Assembly: GCF_039523755.1 (NCBI RefSeq)
Contig: NZ_BAAAFX010000025.1
Location: forward strand, 1-64,000
Direction: 5' to 3'
Source of the DNA: Tatumella terrea
GTDB taxonomy: Bacteria > Pseudomonadota > Gammaproteobacteria > Enterobacterales > Enterobacteriaceae
Length of the DNA stretch: 64,000 nucleotides
The notes below the pieces were generated by a model that saw only the letters and a program-made list of their open reading frames with translations, ran no database searches and was not told the DNA's origin. Shown here one piece after another: positions 34,816 through 43,774 of this stretch (within the stretch, counting starts at the first letter, position 1; the number at the start of each line of letters is the position of its first letter). The position numbers and the translations under genes were made by a program.

Positions 34816-35844
34816 TTAGTTCGTCTGTGGCCGGAAAATACCTTCGGCCACCTGCTCCGGCGTGATAAGCCCCGTATCCAGTACCCAGCCACTGATCAGC
34901 GCTGCAGGCGTGACATCGAAGGCCGGATTATGGACCCGGATGTTTTCCGGGGCCCATTGTACGGCCCCGAAACTCCCTGCGACACCGGTCACTTCCCCGG
35001 CCGCCCTCTGCTCTATCGGAATATCTTTTCCTGACGGACAGTGACGATCCAGAGTGGTGTGCGGGGCTGCCACGTAAAACGGGATCTCATGATAGCGGGC
35101 CAGTACCGCCAGGCTGTAAGTGCCTATTTTATTGGCTACATCGCCGTTTGCCGCAATCCGGTCTGCACCGACCCAGATAGCATCGACCTGTCCGTCGGCC
35201 ATCAGTGCCGCAGCCATGCTGTCGGTGATCAGCTGGCAGGGAATGCCGGATTCCGACAGTTCCCAGGCGGTCAGACGTCCGCCCTGCAGCAGAGGGCGGG
35301 TTTCACCTACCCAGACATGGGCCACTTTCCCCTGTTGCCAGCCGCGGGTTATTACTCCGAGTGCGGTACCGACGCCCGCGGTTGCCAGCCCCCCGGTGTT
35401 ACAGTGCGTCAGAATACGGCTGCCCGCGGTGATCAGCGGCGTGCCGGCCAGCGCAATATTGTCACAGAGCTGCCTGTCTTCATCGACCAGACGCAATGCC
35501 TCACGGACCAGTGCGGTGACATAGTCTTCTGCCGCCAGCGCTTCCTGCATTCTGTCCAGATTATTCATCAGATTCACGGCCGTCGGACGGGCGGCGCGCA
35601 GCGTGAGTAATGAATCCTGAAGATCGGCTCGTGACATTCCCTGCTCAGCCTGCAGGGCCAGCAGGAGTGAAGCCGAAAGGCCAATCAGTGGCGCTCCCCT
35701 GACACGTAAGGCATGGATATGGCCGACAAGTGCGTCGGTATTGCCGGCACTGAGCCAGTTTTTTTGTTGCGGAAGGGCCTGCTGGTCAAGGATCCAGAGC
35801 TGGTTATCGGTAATTTTCAGGCTGGTCGTTTGCAGAGTTTGCAT
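34816..35844 (-). CDS. mtnA: Methylthioribose-1-phosphate isomerase (MtnA)
   Basis: A 342-residue eIF2B-like isomerase converting 5-methylthioribose 1-phosphate to 5-methylthioribulose 1-phosphate. The catalytic cysteine is C148 in ILTHCNTGGLATAGVGTALG; the catalytic aspartate lies in WVGADRIAANGDVANKIGTY. RVRGAPLIG near residue 48 binds phosphate in the family. ATG 35844 is preferred over the TTG codon just before it. It is divergent from mtnK, and the shared 115-bp promoter contains strong MetJ-like boxes. Confidence 0.95.
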   Translation of the reverse strand: MQTLQTTSLKITDNQLWILDQQALPQQKNWLSAGNTDALVGHIHALRVRGAPLIGLSASLLLALQAEQGMSRADLQDSLLTLRAARPTAVNLMNNLDRMQEALAAEDYVTALVREALRLVDEDRQLCDNIALAGTPLITAGSRILTHCNTGGLATAGVGTALGVITRGWQQGKVAHVWVGETRPLLQGGRLTAWELSESGIPCQLITDSMAAALMADGQVDAIWVGADRIAANGDVANKIGTYSLAVLARYHEIPFYVAAPHTTLDRHCPSGKDIPIEQRAAGEVTGVAGSFGAVQWAPENIRVHNPAFDVTPAALISGWVLDTGLITPEQVAEGIFRPQTN

Positions 35845-35902
35845 CAATATTATTTCCGGGTTGCTTCACTGAGGAATAGTATGCCAATATGCGGGGCAGA
35901 AT

Positions 35903-35918
35903 AGAAGTGTAGACGTCT
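35903..35918. promoter_or_regulatory. MetJ-like operator between mtnA and mtnK
   Basis: AGAAGTGT (35903-35910) is followed directly by a perfect met box AGACGTCT (35911-35918). The pair lies 41 bp upstream of mtnK and 58 bp upstream of mtnA. Tandem 8-bp boxes are how MetJ dimers bind, so repression by MetJ with S-adenosylmethionine is likely. Confidence 0.75.
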
Positions 35919-35959
35919 GAAAGGCTCAGGCGCAGAGAATAATAAGAGAGGAAAAGGCA

Positions 35960-37159
35960 ATGTCACAATACCGAACCTTCACCGCCACAGATGCTGTGGA
36001 ATACGCCAGGCAGTTTTCCGGGCTGGAAAACCCGCAACAACTGACACAGGCGCTGGAAGTGGGTGACGGTAATCTGAATCTGGTGTTTAAAATTCTGGAT
36101 CAGCAAGGTAAAAGTCGTGTCATTGTTAAACAGGCCCTCCCTTATGTGCGCTGTGTCGGTGAGTCCTGGCCGCTGACGCTTGACCGGGCCCGTCTGGAAG
36201 CTGAAACGCTGATTGAGCATTATAAATATAGCCCGGAGCATACGGTTCATGTGACCCATCTTGATGCCAGCCTGGCGGTGATGGTGATGGAAGACCTCTC
36301 TGAGTATAAAATCTGGCGGGGAGAGCTGGTGTCGGGAAAATCCTATCCGCAGGCTGCCCGTCAACTGGGCCATTACCTGGCCAGTGTTCTGTTTTCTACC
36401 TCTGATTTCGCCCTGCACCCTCACGAAAAGAAGGCGCAGGTGGCTCGCTTTATCAATACCGAGATGTGCGAAATTACCGAGGATTTGTTCTTTAACGACC
36501 CTTACATTGAGCATCCGCGTAATGATTATCCGCCGGCCCTGGAGCCATTAGTCGCCTCACTGCGTGAAGATGCTGAATTGCGTATTGCCGTCGCGGAACT
36601 GAAACACCGTTTTCTGACCCATGCTGAAGCCCTGCTGCACGGCGATATTCATACCGGATCGGTTTTTGTAACCGACAGCGGGCTGAAAGCCATCGATGCG
36701 GAATTCGGTTATTACGGTCCGATGGGCTTTGACCTTGGCACCGCGATGGGGAATTTACTGCTGAACTACTGCGGCGTCCCCGGTCTGCTGGCCCCGAGAG
36801 AAGCGGCAGAAGCCCGCGACCAGCGTCTCGCTGAGATCATTACGTTGTGGCAGACCTTCAGTGATGAATTCCTGACACGCAGCGAACAGTCCACCCGGGA
36901 TGTTGCGCTGGCAGTGCCGGGATATGCACAGAAGTTTCTGCAGAAAGTCTGGTGCGACGCGATCGGGTTCTGCGGGACGGAATTGATCCGCCGTACGGTC
37001 GGCATGTCTCATGTTGCCGATATCAGTAGCATTGCCGACGATATGATGCGTACTGATTGTCTGCGTCATGCCATCACACTGGGACGTACTCTGATTCTGG
37101 CCGCCGGCCATATCAGTGATGCCGAATCCCTCGTCGCCCGAATCCGTCAGGTGGCCTGA
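35960..37159 (+). CDS. mtnK: 5-Methylthioribose kinase (MtnK)
   Basis: A 399-residue kinase of the choline/aminoglycoside kinase fold that phosphorylates 5-methylthioribose at C1 with ATP, the entry step of salvage. Features are GDGNLNLVFKI (ATP loop, near residue 34), VIVKQALPYVRCVG, the catalytic LLHGDIHTGSVFV (near 230) and the metal-binding IDAEFGYYGPMGFDLG (near 250). A GAGAGGAAAAGG site precedes ATG 35960. A 14-bp perfect hairpin follows within a few bases of the stop. Confidence 0.95.
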   Translation: MSQYRTFTATDAVEYARQFSGLENPQQLTQALEVGDGNLNLVFKILDQQGKSRVIVKQALPYVRCVGESWPLTLDRARLEAETLIEHYKYSPEHTVHVTHLDASLAVMVMEDLSEYKIWRGELVSGKSYPQAARQLGHYLASVLFSTSDFALHPHEKKAQVARFINTEMCEITEDLFFNDPYIEHPRNDYPPALEPLVASLREDAELRIAVAELKHRFLTHAEALLHGDIHTGSVFVTDSGLKAIDAEFGYYGPMGFDLGTAMGNLLLNYCGVPGLLAPREAAEARDQRLAEIITLWQTFSDEFLTRSEQSTRDVALAVPGYAQKFLQKVWCDAIGFCGTELIRRTVGMSHVADISSIADDMMRTDCLRHAITLGRTLILAAGHISDAESLVARIRQVA

Positions 37160-37162
37160 TCA

Positions 37163-37194
37163 GCAAGTCATGCCACACTCGTGGCATGACTTGC
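37163..37194. terminator. 14-bp perfect hairpin after mtnK
   Basis: GCAAGTCATGCCAC pairs perfectly with GTGGCATGACTTGC across a four-base loop, starting 3 nt past the mtnK stop. There is no U-tract, so it is a stable 3' end rather than a textbook terminator. Confidence 0.65.
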
Positions 37195-37494
37195 GGCCGG
37201 AATGCGCTCATAGACGTGGATGCGTCTGACGTAACAGCCTTTATATACCTGCACGTCATCCCATCATGATAACGCCGTCATAGGGCACCCGTCAGCTTAT
37301 CTGTCGCCCTGGTGACCGGACAAGGTAAGGTCCCCCCAAAAAAAAGACCACAGTGGGGCTGTCCATGAGTAATATTTCAGGGTTAAGACGGGATCCCTGT
37401 AGCACAGTGTGCAGGATCCTGTGACAGAGGCTTGCGCTGCCCGACGATTGGGCTACACTGGCGGCGTTAATTTTCCGATGTAAGGACATCCCCT
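37195..37494. other. Gene-free spacer upstream of gmhA
   Basis: No gene is seen. A 29-bp imperfect palindrome bounded by GGATCC on both sides lies at 37391-37419, about 75 bp before gmhA. It could be a regulator site or an RNA hairpin. TAAGGACA near 37481 is the gmhA ribosome site. Confidence 0.45.
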
Positions 37495-38073
37495 ATGTAC
37501 CAGGATATTATTCGTTCAGAACTGAATGAAGCCGCAGAAACGCTTAATGCCTTCCTGAAAGATGAAAACAATATTCATGCCATTCAGCAGGCGGCGACGT
37601 TGCTGGCGGACAGTTTCAAAGCGGGCGGAAAGGTACTTTCTTGCGGCAATGGCGGGTCTCACTGTGATGCTATGCATTTCGCGGAGGAACTGACCGGACG
37701 CTACCGTGAGAACCGTCCGGGATATCCGGCGATCGCGATTTCGGATGTCAGCCATATTTCCTGCGTCAGTAATGACTTCGGCTATGACTATGTCTTCTCC
37801 CGCTATACCGAAGCGGTCGGCCGTCAGGGGGATGTGCTGTTAGGTATTTCCACCTCCGGAAACTCCGCTAATATTATTAAAGCCATTGAGGCTGCCCGCC
37901 GCCAGGGGATGAAAGTGATCACCCTGACCGGAAAAGATGGCGGCAAAATGGCCGGCAGTGCCGATGTGGAAATCCGGGTACCGCATTTTGGTTTTGCTGA
38001 CCGTATTCAGGAAATACACATTAAAATCATTCATATTTTGATTTTACTGATCGAAAAAGAGATGGAAAAATAA
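37495..38073 (+). CDS. gmhA: Sedoheptulose-7-phosphate isomerase (GmhA)
   Basis: A 192-residue SIS-fold enzyme, length identical to E. coli GmhA/LpcA. It converts sedoheptulose 7-phosphate to D-glycero-D-manno-heptose 7-phosphate, first step of the ADP-heptose route for the lipopolysaccharide core. Active-site blocks are CGNGGSHCDAMHFAEELTGRYR, ISDVSHISCVSNDFGYD, LGISTSGNSANI and the C-terminal HFGFADRIQEIHIKIIHILI (the first is split for length in this note). It starts the gmhA-yafJ-yafK-dinB stretch, conserved in order with E. coli. Confidence 0.96.
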   Translation: MYQDIIRSELNEAAETLNAFLKDENNIHAIQQAATLLADSFKAGGKVLSCGNGGSHCDAMHFAEELTGRYRENRPGYPAIAISDVSHISCVSNDFGYDYVFSRYTEAVGRQGDVLLGISTSGNSANIIKAIEAARRQGMKVITLTGKDGGKMAGSADVEIRVPHFGFADRIQEIHIKIIHILILLIEKEMEK

Positions 38074-38208
38074 TCAGAGTATGACTTTCACGAAAAATAC
38101 GCGGGCGGGCAGGCGATGGTGACTTGCCAGACCGCCGACCGCGTGTTATTTCTTTCGGTTATCACGGCTAAAAACGCCGGACCGTGGGATTGTGAGAGGT
38201 TATAACTG

Positions 38209-38982
38209 ATGTGTGAATTGCTCGGGATGAGCGCCAACATACCGACTGATATCTGTTTCAGTTTTTCCGGGCTGGTTCAGCGCGGGGGAGGCACTGGGCC
38301 GCACAAAGATGGCTGGGGCATCACCTTTTATGAAGGTAAAGGATGCCGTACTTTTAAAGACCCGCTTCCCAGTATCCACTCGCCGATAGCCAGACTGGTC
38401 CAGGAATATCCCATCAAGTCACATTCCGTGGTGGCCCATATCCGGCAGGCAAACCGCGGCAATGTCTCGCTGGAAAATACTCATCCTTTCACCCGTGAGC
38501 TCTGGGGACGTCACTGGACCTATGCCCATAACGGGCAACTCAGTGATTATGAGGACCTGGATACGGGGTCCTTCCGCCCGGTCGGGGAAACCGACAGTGA
38601 AAAAGCTTTTTGCTGGATCCTGCATAAACTGGCCACCCGGTATCCGGCCCCCCCGGAAGACTGGCCGGCGATGTTTAGTTATATCGCGACACTGGCGGCG
38701 GAACTGCGGGAGAAGGGGGTATTCAATATGCTGCTGTCGGATGGCCGTTACCTGATGGCCTATTGTTCCACCCATCTTCACTGGATCACCCGGCGTGCGC
38801 CCTTTGGTAAAGCCACATTGCTGGATCAGGATGTTGAAATCGATTTCCAGCAGCACACGACGCCTCAGGACATCGTCAGTGTGGTGGCGACACAGCCGTT
38901 AACCGGTAATGAAACCTGGCACAGGATTGTGCCAGGAGAGTGGGTGTTATTCTGTCTTGGTGAGCGTCAGGAAGGTCTTTGA
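38209..38982 (+). CDS. yafJ: Class II glutamine amidotransferase-like protein YafJ
   Basis: A 257-residue Ntn-type amidotransferase domain protein of unknown substrate. After removal of Met1 the catalytic Cys2 (MCELLGMSANIPTD) is exposed, as in GATase II enzymes. Conserved blocks include GPHKDGWGITFYEGKGCRTF, VVAHIRQANRG and THPFTRELWGRHWTYAHNG, which form the glutamine site. No synthase partner domain is present. Its 3' end overlaps the convergent yafK gene by 36 bp; both reading frames are conserved, so the overlap looks genuine. Confidence 0.93.
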   Translation: MCELLGMSANIPTDICFSFSGLVQRGGGTGPHKDGWGITFYEGKGCRTFKDPLPSIHSPIARLVQEYPIKSHSVVAHIRQANRGNVSLENTHPFTRELWGRHWTYAHNGQLSDYEDLDTGSFRPVGETDSEKAFCWILHKLATRYPAPPEDWPAMFSYIATLAAELREKGVFNMLLSDGRYLMAYCSTHLHWITRRAPFGKATLLDQDVEIDFQQHTTPQDIVSVVATQPLTGNETWHRIVPGEWVLFCLGERQEGL

Positions 38983-39687
38983 GGGAGTCTCGCTGTTACC
39001 GCTGAACGGATTTTTGCGGAGCACATACTGGCCGTTTTCTACTGAGACCGCAGGCGGCTGTTTATTTTGCAGAAAATAGTCGTAACCCGGTTTCAGTTGT
39101 TTCCAGAAACTGTAATAGGCGGAATCCTGATGCCGCTGCATGTTCTGTGCTGTCATACGGAACGGAAAAATATCGACTTCCACTTCTGACTGTCCGTTAC
39201 GCAGGGCAGCATTCACAAAGGTATAAATCTGGTCCATATAGGCGTTGGTCATGGCATAACAGCCAATGGACACGCAGTTGCCATGGATCATCAGGTAGTT
39301 CCCGCTGTAACCATTGTCGCGATCATACTCGTTCGGAAAGCCGATGTTGATGGCCCGGTAAAAATGGCTGTCGGGATTCAGCTGATTCAGTTTTACAGAG
39401 TAAAACCCTTCCGGACTTTTGAAATCACCCTCCACACGCTTCGGGCCGAGTCCGCCCGAAAACTTGCAGATTTTGAAACTGTTCAGTAAACGGTATTCGT
39501 TGCCGACTTTACCGTATAAATCGAGTGTCCGTTCTTCCTTAAAGATCTGAATAAATACCGGCAGCCCCGGTAACTGCTGACTGAGCTGTTTACTCACGGG
39601 GGGCAACAGGCTGACTGAGTTCTGAGACGCGGCCAGACAATATGCCGGGAGTAAAAACATCGCAAGTAAGAGTGCGATTTTACGCAT
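38947..39687 (-). CDS. yafK: YkuD-type L,D-transpeptidase-fold hydrolase YafK/DpaA
   Basis: A 246-residue exported protein. E. coli YafK (DpaA/LdtF) detaches Braun lipoprotein from peptidoglycan. A signal peptide covers residues 1-19 (MRKIALLLAMFLLPAYCLA). The catalytic YkuD signature is HGNCVSIGCYAMTNAYMDQI, with the nucleophilic cysteine in SIGC. FKICKFSGGLGPKRVEGDFK is the conserved entry segment. It is transcribed towards yafJ and away from dinB, and its 5' region shares a 265-bp spacer with dinB. Confidence 0.93.
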   Translation of the reverse strand: MRKIALLLAMFLLPAYCLAASQNSVSLLPPVSKQLSQQLPGLPVFIQIFKEERTLDLYGKVGNEYRLLNSFKICKFSGGLGPKRVEGDFKSPEGFYSVKLNQLNPDSHFYRAINIGFPNEYDRDNGYSGNYLMIHGNCVSIGCYAMTNAYMDQIYTFVNAALRNGQSEVEVDIFPFRMTAQNMQRHQDSAYYSFWKQLKPGYDYFLQNKQPPAVSVENGQYVLRKNPFSGNSETPSKTFLTLTKTE

Positions 39688-39902
39688 GCTGCAAATACCT
39701 TGAAAATGAGGGTGGAAAAGAACGTAACTTCGTTTATCGTGCGGATATCCACCGCACGGCGAAGGCTTAGCGCAACCTTAGCATTGTCTGTCTTTTTAGC
39801 AAGAGAGCGGTGAAGATATTTATCCGTTACGCTCAGTGATAGTGAACGCCCGCACAAAACAGGGATCATCTGTCACGATCATGTTCCGGTGATTGATCTT
39901 TG

Positions 39903-39922
39903 CACTGATTATTTATACAGTG
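39903..39922 (+). promoter_or_regulatory. LexA (SOS) box of dinB
   Basis: CACTGATTATTTATACAGTG has the CTG-N10-CAG core with an AT-rich centre and symmetrical CA/TG flanks, 31 bp before the dinB start. It closely fits the E. coli SOS box and places dinB under LexA control. Confidence 0.85.
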
Positions 39923-39952
39923 TTGAGGTTTCTTTCTGCGGAGCTGTCATCG

Positions 39953-41008
39953 ATGCGTAAAATCATTCATGTCGATATGGACTGTTTTTATGCTGCGGTC
40001 GAAATGCGTGACAATCCGTCGTTACGCGACATCCCACTGGCCATCGGCGGCAGTCGTGAGCGGCGGGGGGTGATCAGCACGGCAAACTATCTTGCCAGGC
40101 AATACGGCGTCCGCAGTGCCATGCCGACCGCGACCGCACTTAAACTTTGTCCTTCTCTGACCCTGGTCCCTGGTCGCTTTGAGGTCTATAAGGAAGTGTC
40201 CGGCCATATCCGGCAGATTTTTTCACGCTATACCTCGCTGATTGAACCGCTCTCGCTTGATGAGGCTTATCTGGATGTCACCCATTGCACCCATTTTCGC
40301 GGGTCAGCCACGCTGATTGCGGAGGATATTCGTCAGGCTATCCGTCAGGAATTGAAACTGACCGCATCCGCCGGCATCGCCCCGGTCAAATTTCTGGCGA
40401 AAATCGCCTCCGACCTGAATAAGCCGGACGGTCAATATGTGATAACACCGGCGGAAATGGATAATTTTGTCCATCGGCTGGCCCTTGAAAAAATACCGGG
40501 CGTCGGTCAGGTCTCAGCCAGAAAGCTGGCCGATATGGGGCTGAAGAGTTGTGCTGATGTCCGGCAGACGGATTTGTCCTTACTTCTGAAAAGGTTCGGT
40601 AAGTTTGGCAGGGTGTTATGGGAACGAAGCCACGGTATAGATGAACGCGAAATCGTGGTTGACCGGTTACGTAAATCGGTCGGTGTTGAAACCACCCTCG
40701 CGCAGGATATTGATCAGTGGGAGCAATGTCTTGAGGTGCTTGAAAGACTCTATCCGGAGCTGGAAAGACGACTGCGGAATGTCCGGCCGGATCTTCGAAT
40801 ATTGCGTCAGGGCGTCAAGCTACGTTTTTCCGATTTTCAGCAAACCACCCGTGAGCATATCTGGTCTGTTCTGAATAAAGAGGATTTACTGATGATCGCT
40901 CATGAGACCTGGCAGCAACGCCGGGCAGGACGAGGAGTGAGGCTGGTGGGGTTACATGTGACCCTGCCGGATCCGGATACCGCGCGGCAATTACAGCTAA
41001 CGTTGTGA
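39953..41008 (+). CDS. dinB: DNA polymerase IV
   Basis: A 351-residue Y-family translesion polymerase, same length as E. coli DinB. Catalytic acidic residues are in IHVDMDCFYAAVEM (D8) and PLSLDEAYLDVT (D103, E104). The steric region RRGVISTANYLARQYGVRSAMP (split), HhH motif KIPGVGQVSARKLADMG and little-finger domain are present. The C-terminus QLQLTL resembles the beta-clamp-binding motif of E. coli (QLVLGL). ATG 39953 gives MRKIIHVDMDC; the longer reading from 39893 would cross the LexA box. Confidence 0.96.
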   Translation: MRKIIHVDMDCFYAAVEMRDNPSLRDIPLAIGGSRERRGVISTANYLARQYGVRSAMPTATALKLCPSLTLVPGRFEVYKEVSGHIRQIFSRYTSLIEPLSLDEAYLDVTHCTHFRGSATLIAEDIRQAIRQELKLTASAGIAPVKFLAKIASDLNKPDGQYVITPAEMDNFVHRLALEKIPGVGQVSARKLADMGLKSCADVRQTDLSLLLKRFGKFGRVLWERSHGIDEREIVVDRLRKSVGVETTLAQDIDQWEQCLEVLERLYPELERRLRNVRPDLRILRQGVKLRFSDFQQTTREHIWSVLNKEDLLMIAHETWQQRRAGRGVRLVGLHVTLPDPDTARQLQLTL

Positions 41009-41169
41009 CGGCAACCGGTCACTGCCGAAGCCAGTTCTGTATCGGGTGTGATCGGGACAAACCGTGTTAAGGGCCGGGACTGTCACCGCAGAATAAAACA
41101 CGCCGGACGGCCGCGGGGCGGCACATCCGGCGGGAGGCCGGGAAGACAGAATATGCTCCCGGCGGGGGA

Positions 41170-42174
41170 TCAGGCCTGCCTTCCCCGGAAGTAGGTCAGC
41201 GCCAGAGCCAGGGCTAGCACCAGGCCTTTAATGATATCCATGGCGTAGTAAGGTACGGACAGCATCACCAGGCCATTCTGTAATACGCCCAGGATAATCG
41301 CACCGATCAGCGTCCCCAGCGCGTTAGGCTTACCGGATCCTGCCAGTGACAGGCCAATCCAGGCGGCCGCTACCGCATCCATCAGATAACCACTGCCGGC
41401 ATTGACCTGTGAGGAACCGATCCTTGATGCCAGCAGTATCCCGCCTAATCCGGCCAGTAATGACGCCAGCAGATAGGCGATCACCCGATAGCGGGTGGTA
41501 CGGATACCGGACAGGCGGGCGGCTTCGGGGTTTCCGCCGAGCGCATACATTCTGCGCCCGTGCTTAGTCAGGGACAGACCAATCTGTGTCAGTACCGTCA
41601 CCACCAGCATGATAATAACGATGCCCGGGATTTCGCCCAGCCAGTTAAAATTCGCCGGGATGATCCCTTCTGCCATATCTCCGCTTGGCATCACCATATT
41701 CTGGGTGATCGAACCGCCAAAGCTGTAGGTCATCGCCACACCCTGAACCACAAACAGGGTCGCCAGCGTGGCCAGCATATCCGGAATACGCAGAACGACG
41801 ATCAGAAAGCTGTTGAACAGTCCGACCAGCAGACAAAGCGCCAGGGTGATAATGATTGCCGTCGCAGTGCCATAGCCATGCCAGACGAACATGGAGATCA
41901 CCAGCGCATTAGCCAGTGATGCCGTGGAGCCCACGGAAAGGTCAAAGCCACCGACGGTCAGCGAGATGGCCACTGCCATCGCGATCACCGTCACGATAGC
42001 GATAGAGCGCAGGATGTTCAGCAGGTTGTCGGGTTCCAGAAAGCCATCGGCGGTCAGTCCGAATCCGGCCAGAAGCAGCACGACAGTCAGCAGCATGCCC
42101 CATTTATACAGGAAATCGAATAACCGGTGATGCCAGGCCCGGGATGAAGTTAATGAGTTAGGGTTGCTGCTCAC
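41170..42174 (-). CDS. Ribose-type ABC transporter permease (putative methylthioribose)
   Basis: A 334-residue permease of the RbsC/LsrC/YtfT family with about ten hydrophobic segments. The family blocks VGGFDLSVGSTASLANAL (near residue 78) and RRMYALGGNPEAARLSGI (cytoplasmic coupling loop, near 208) are present. Its ATG lies inside the end of the ATPase gene (ATGA overlap). The specific sugar cannot be read from the sequence. MetJ-like boxes upstream of the operon suggest a methionine-related ligand such as 5-methylthioribose (inference). No periplasmic binding protein accompanies the pair. Confidence 0.85.
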   Translation of the reverse strand: MSSNPNSLTSSRAWHHRLFDFLYKWGMLLTVVLLLAGFGLTADGFLEPDNLLNILRSIAIVTVIAMAVAISLTVGGFDLSVGSTASLANALVISMFVWHGYGTATAIIITLALCLLVGLFNSFLIVVLRIPDMLATLATLFVVQGVAMTYSFGGSITQNMVMPSGDMAEGIIPANFNWLGEIPGIVIIMLVVTVLTQIGLSLTKHGRRMYALGGNPEAARLSGIRTTRYRVIAYLLASLLAGLGGILLASRIGSSQVNAGSGYLMDAVAAAWIGLSLAGSGKPNALGTLIGAIILGVLQNGLVMLSVPYYAMDIIKGLVLALALALTYFRGRQA

Positions 42175-43676
42175 GCAGGGGTACCTCCGGTTGAATAAAG
42201 CAATAATAATTCTTCGCTGGCCTGTCTGCCGTCAATTTCGGCCACAATCCTGCCATCCCATAAAACACAGATACGGTCACACAGCCCGACCAGTTCGGCA
42301 AACTCACCGGACGCATAGATAATGCCTTTGCCTTCCCGGGCGAGTTCATCCACCAGCAGGAAGAGATCGGATTTCGCTTTGACGTCGACACCTTTGGTCG
42401 GCTCATCGAAAATTAAAAGGTCGGATTCGCTGGCCAGCCATTTCCCGATAGCGACTTTTTGCTGATTACCGCCGGAAAGGCGACGTAATACCTGTTCAGG
42501 GCCGCGGCTGCGGACCGATAATTTACCAATGATCTCCTGTGCCCATTTCACCGACTGACCGACGCTGAAAAAGCCATACCGGGAAAAACGGTCATCGGCA
42601 CTGACCGAGAGGTTCATGGCAATCGTTTCGTCAATAAAGATACCTTCCTTGCGGCGTTCTTCGGGAACCAGCGCGATCCCAGCCGTGACGGAATGGTAAG
42701 GAGATTTGGGTTTCCAGGGCTTGCCATGCAGGCGGCCGTTTTTCAGGCGGCTTTTACTGGCCCCGAACAACGCTTTACAAAGCTCAGTTTTACCGGCCCC
42801 GGCCAGCCCCGCGATCCCCAGAATCTCGCCTTTATGTAACGTCAGGTCGATATCCTGTAATAAACCGTGGTCATGTAAGCCTTCGACCCTGAGTAACTCT
42901 TCGGCGGCGTGGGGCGGACGACGGGGAGGGTACAGGTCGGTCAGGGTATGGCCGATCATCTTCTCGACGATCTGTTCCCCGCTCAGGGCATTCATCGGAC
43001 AGGTTTCGATTAATTGTCCGTCCCGCAGCACCGTCAGCTGGTCACAGATACTTTTCAGTTCGTGGATACGGTGAGAAATAAAAACGATACCGATCCCCTG
43101 TTGTTGCAGATGACGCACAACCCGGAATAACTGCTCACTTTCATGCTGATCCAGCGGTGCCGTAGGTTCATCCAGGATCAGGAAACGGCAATCATGAGAG
43201 AGCGCTCTGGCCAGTAAAATCTGCTGTTTTTCTGCCAGCGTACACCGTTCGACCGGCTGACGCAGATCGAGCGTAACATTCAGTTGTTCCAGCAATGCTG
43301 CGGCCTGACGATAGACGTCCTTTCGGCGATAGAGATGACCGGTATCCGCCATGCTGTCCAGCATGATGTTTTCAGCCACACTGAGCGCAGGCACTAATCC
43401 GTTATCCACTTCCTGCTGAACCAGGTGAATACCGGCACTTTTCGCCTGACGCGGACTGCGGATATTCAGCGGCTGCCCGTCCATCAGGATTTCACCCTGG
43501 TAATGGTGATGAGCACCGGATAACACCGCCATCAGGGTCGATTTTCCGGCACCGTTAGCGCCGGTGAGAGCATGCACTGAATGACCTTCAATGGAAAAAT
43601 CGACATTATCCAGTGCGGCGAACCCGGCAAAATTAATCGAGATATTGCGCATCTCGAGGCGATGAACTTCAGCCAT
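42171..43676 (-). CDS. Ribose-type ABC ATPase (putative methylthioribose)
   Basis: A 501-residue duplicated ATPase of the RbsA/MglA/AraG class. The N-terminal half has Walker A GANGAGKST (near residue 41) and Walker B FLILDEPTAPLDQ. The C-terminal half has the degenerate loop GLAGAGKTEL (near 294), LSGGNQQKVAIGKWLA and LLIFDEPTKGVDV. The signature in the first half is weak (CTLAEKQQ), as usual in this class. It is the first gene of a two-gene operon 320 bp from pepD, with MetJ-like boxes about 100 bp upstream. Confidence 0.87.
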   Translation of the reverse strand: MAEVHRLEMRNISINFAGFAALDNVDFSIEGHSVHALTGANGAGKSTLMAVLSGAHHHYQGEILMDGQPLNIRSPRQAKSAGIHLVQQEVDNGLVPALSVAENIMLDSMADTGHLYRRKDVYRQAAALLEQLNVTLDLRQPVERCTLAEKQQILLARALSHDCRFLILDEPTAPLDQHESEQLFRVVRHLQQQGIGIVFISHRIHELKSICDQLTVLRDGQLIETCPMNALSGEQIVEKMIGHTLTDLYPPRRPPHAAEELLRVEGLHDHGLLQDIDLTLHKGEILGIAGLAGAGKTELCKALFGASKSRLKNGRLHGKPWKPKSPYHSVTAGIALVPEERRKEGIFIDETIAMNLSVSADDRFSRYGFFSVGQSVKWAQEIIGKLSVRSRGPEQVLRRLSGGNQQKVAIGKWLASESDLLIFDEPTKGVDVKAKSDLFLLVDELAREGKGIIYASGEFAELVGLCDRICVLWDGRIVAEIDGRQASEELLLLYSTGGTPA

Positions 43677-43774
43677 AGTTATGTCACTACCTGGTTAGTT
43701 ATTGCTACGGAAAGTTCCCTGGGACTTCTGTCGCCCTTATCATCGGGCAGGCAGGGGGCATAAACTATCACAAA

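Noticed and set aside
38947..38982. Possible frameshift because yafJ and yafK overlap at their 3' ends
   Set aside because: Both proteins have normal length and conserved internal motifs, so a short convergent overlap is more likely than an error.
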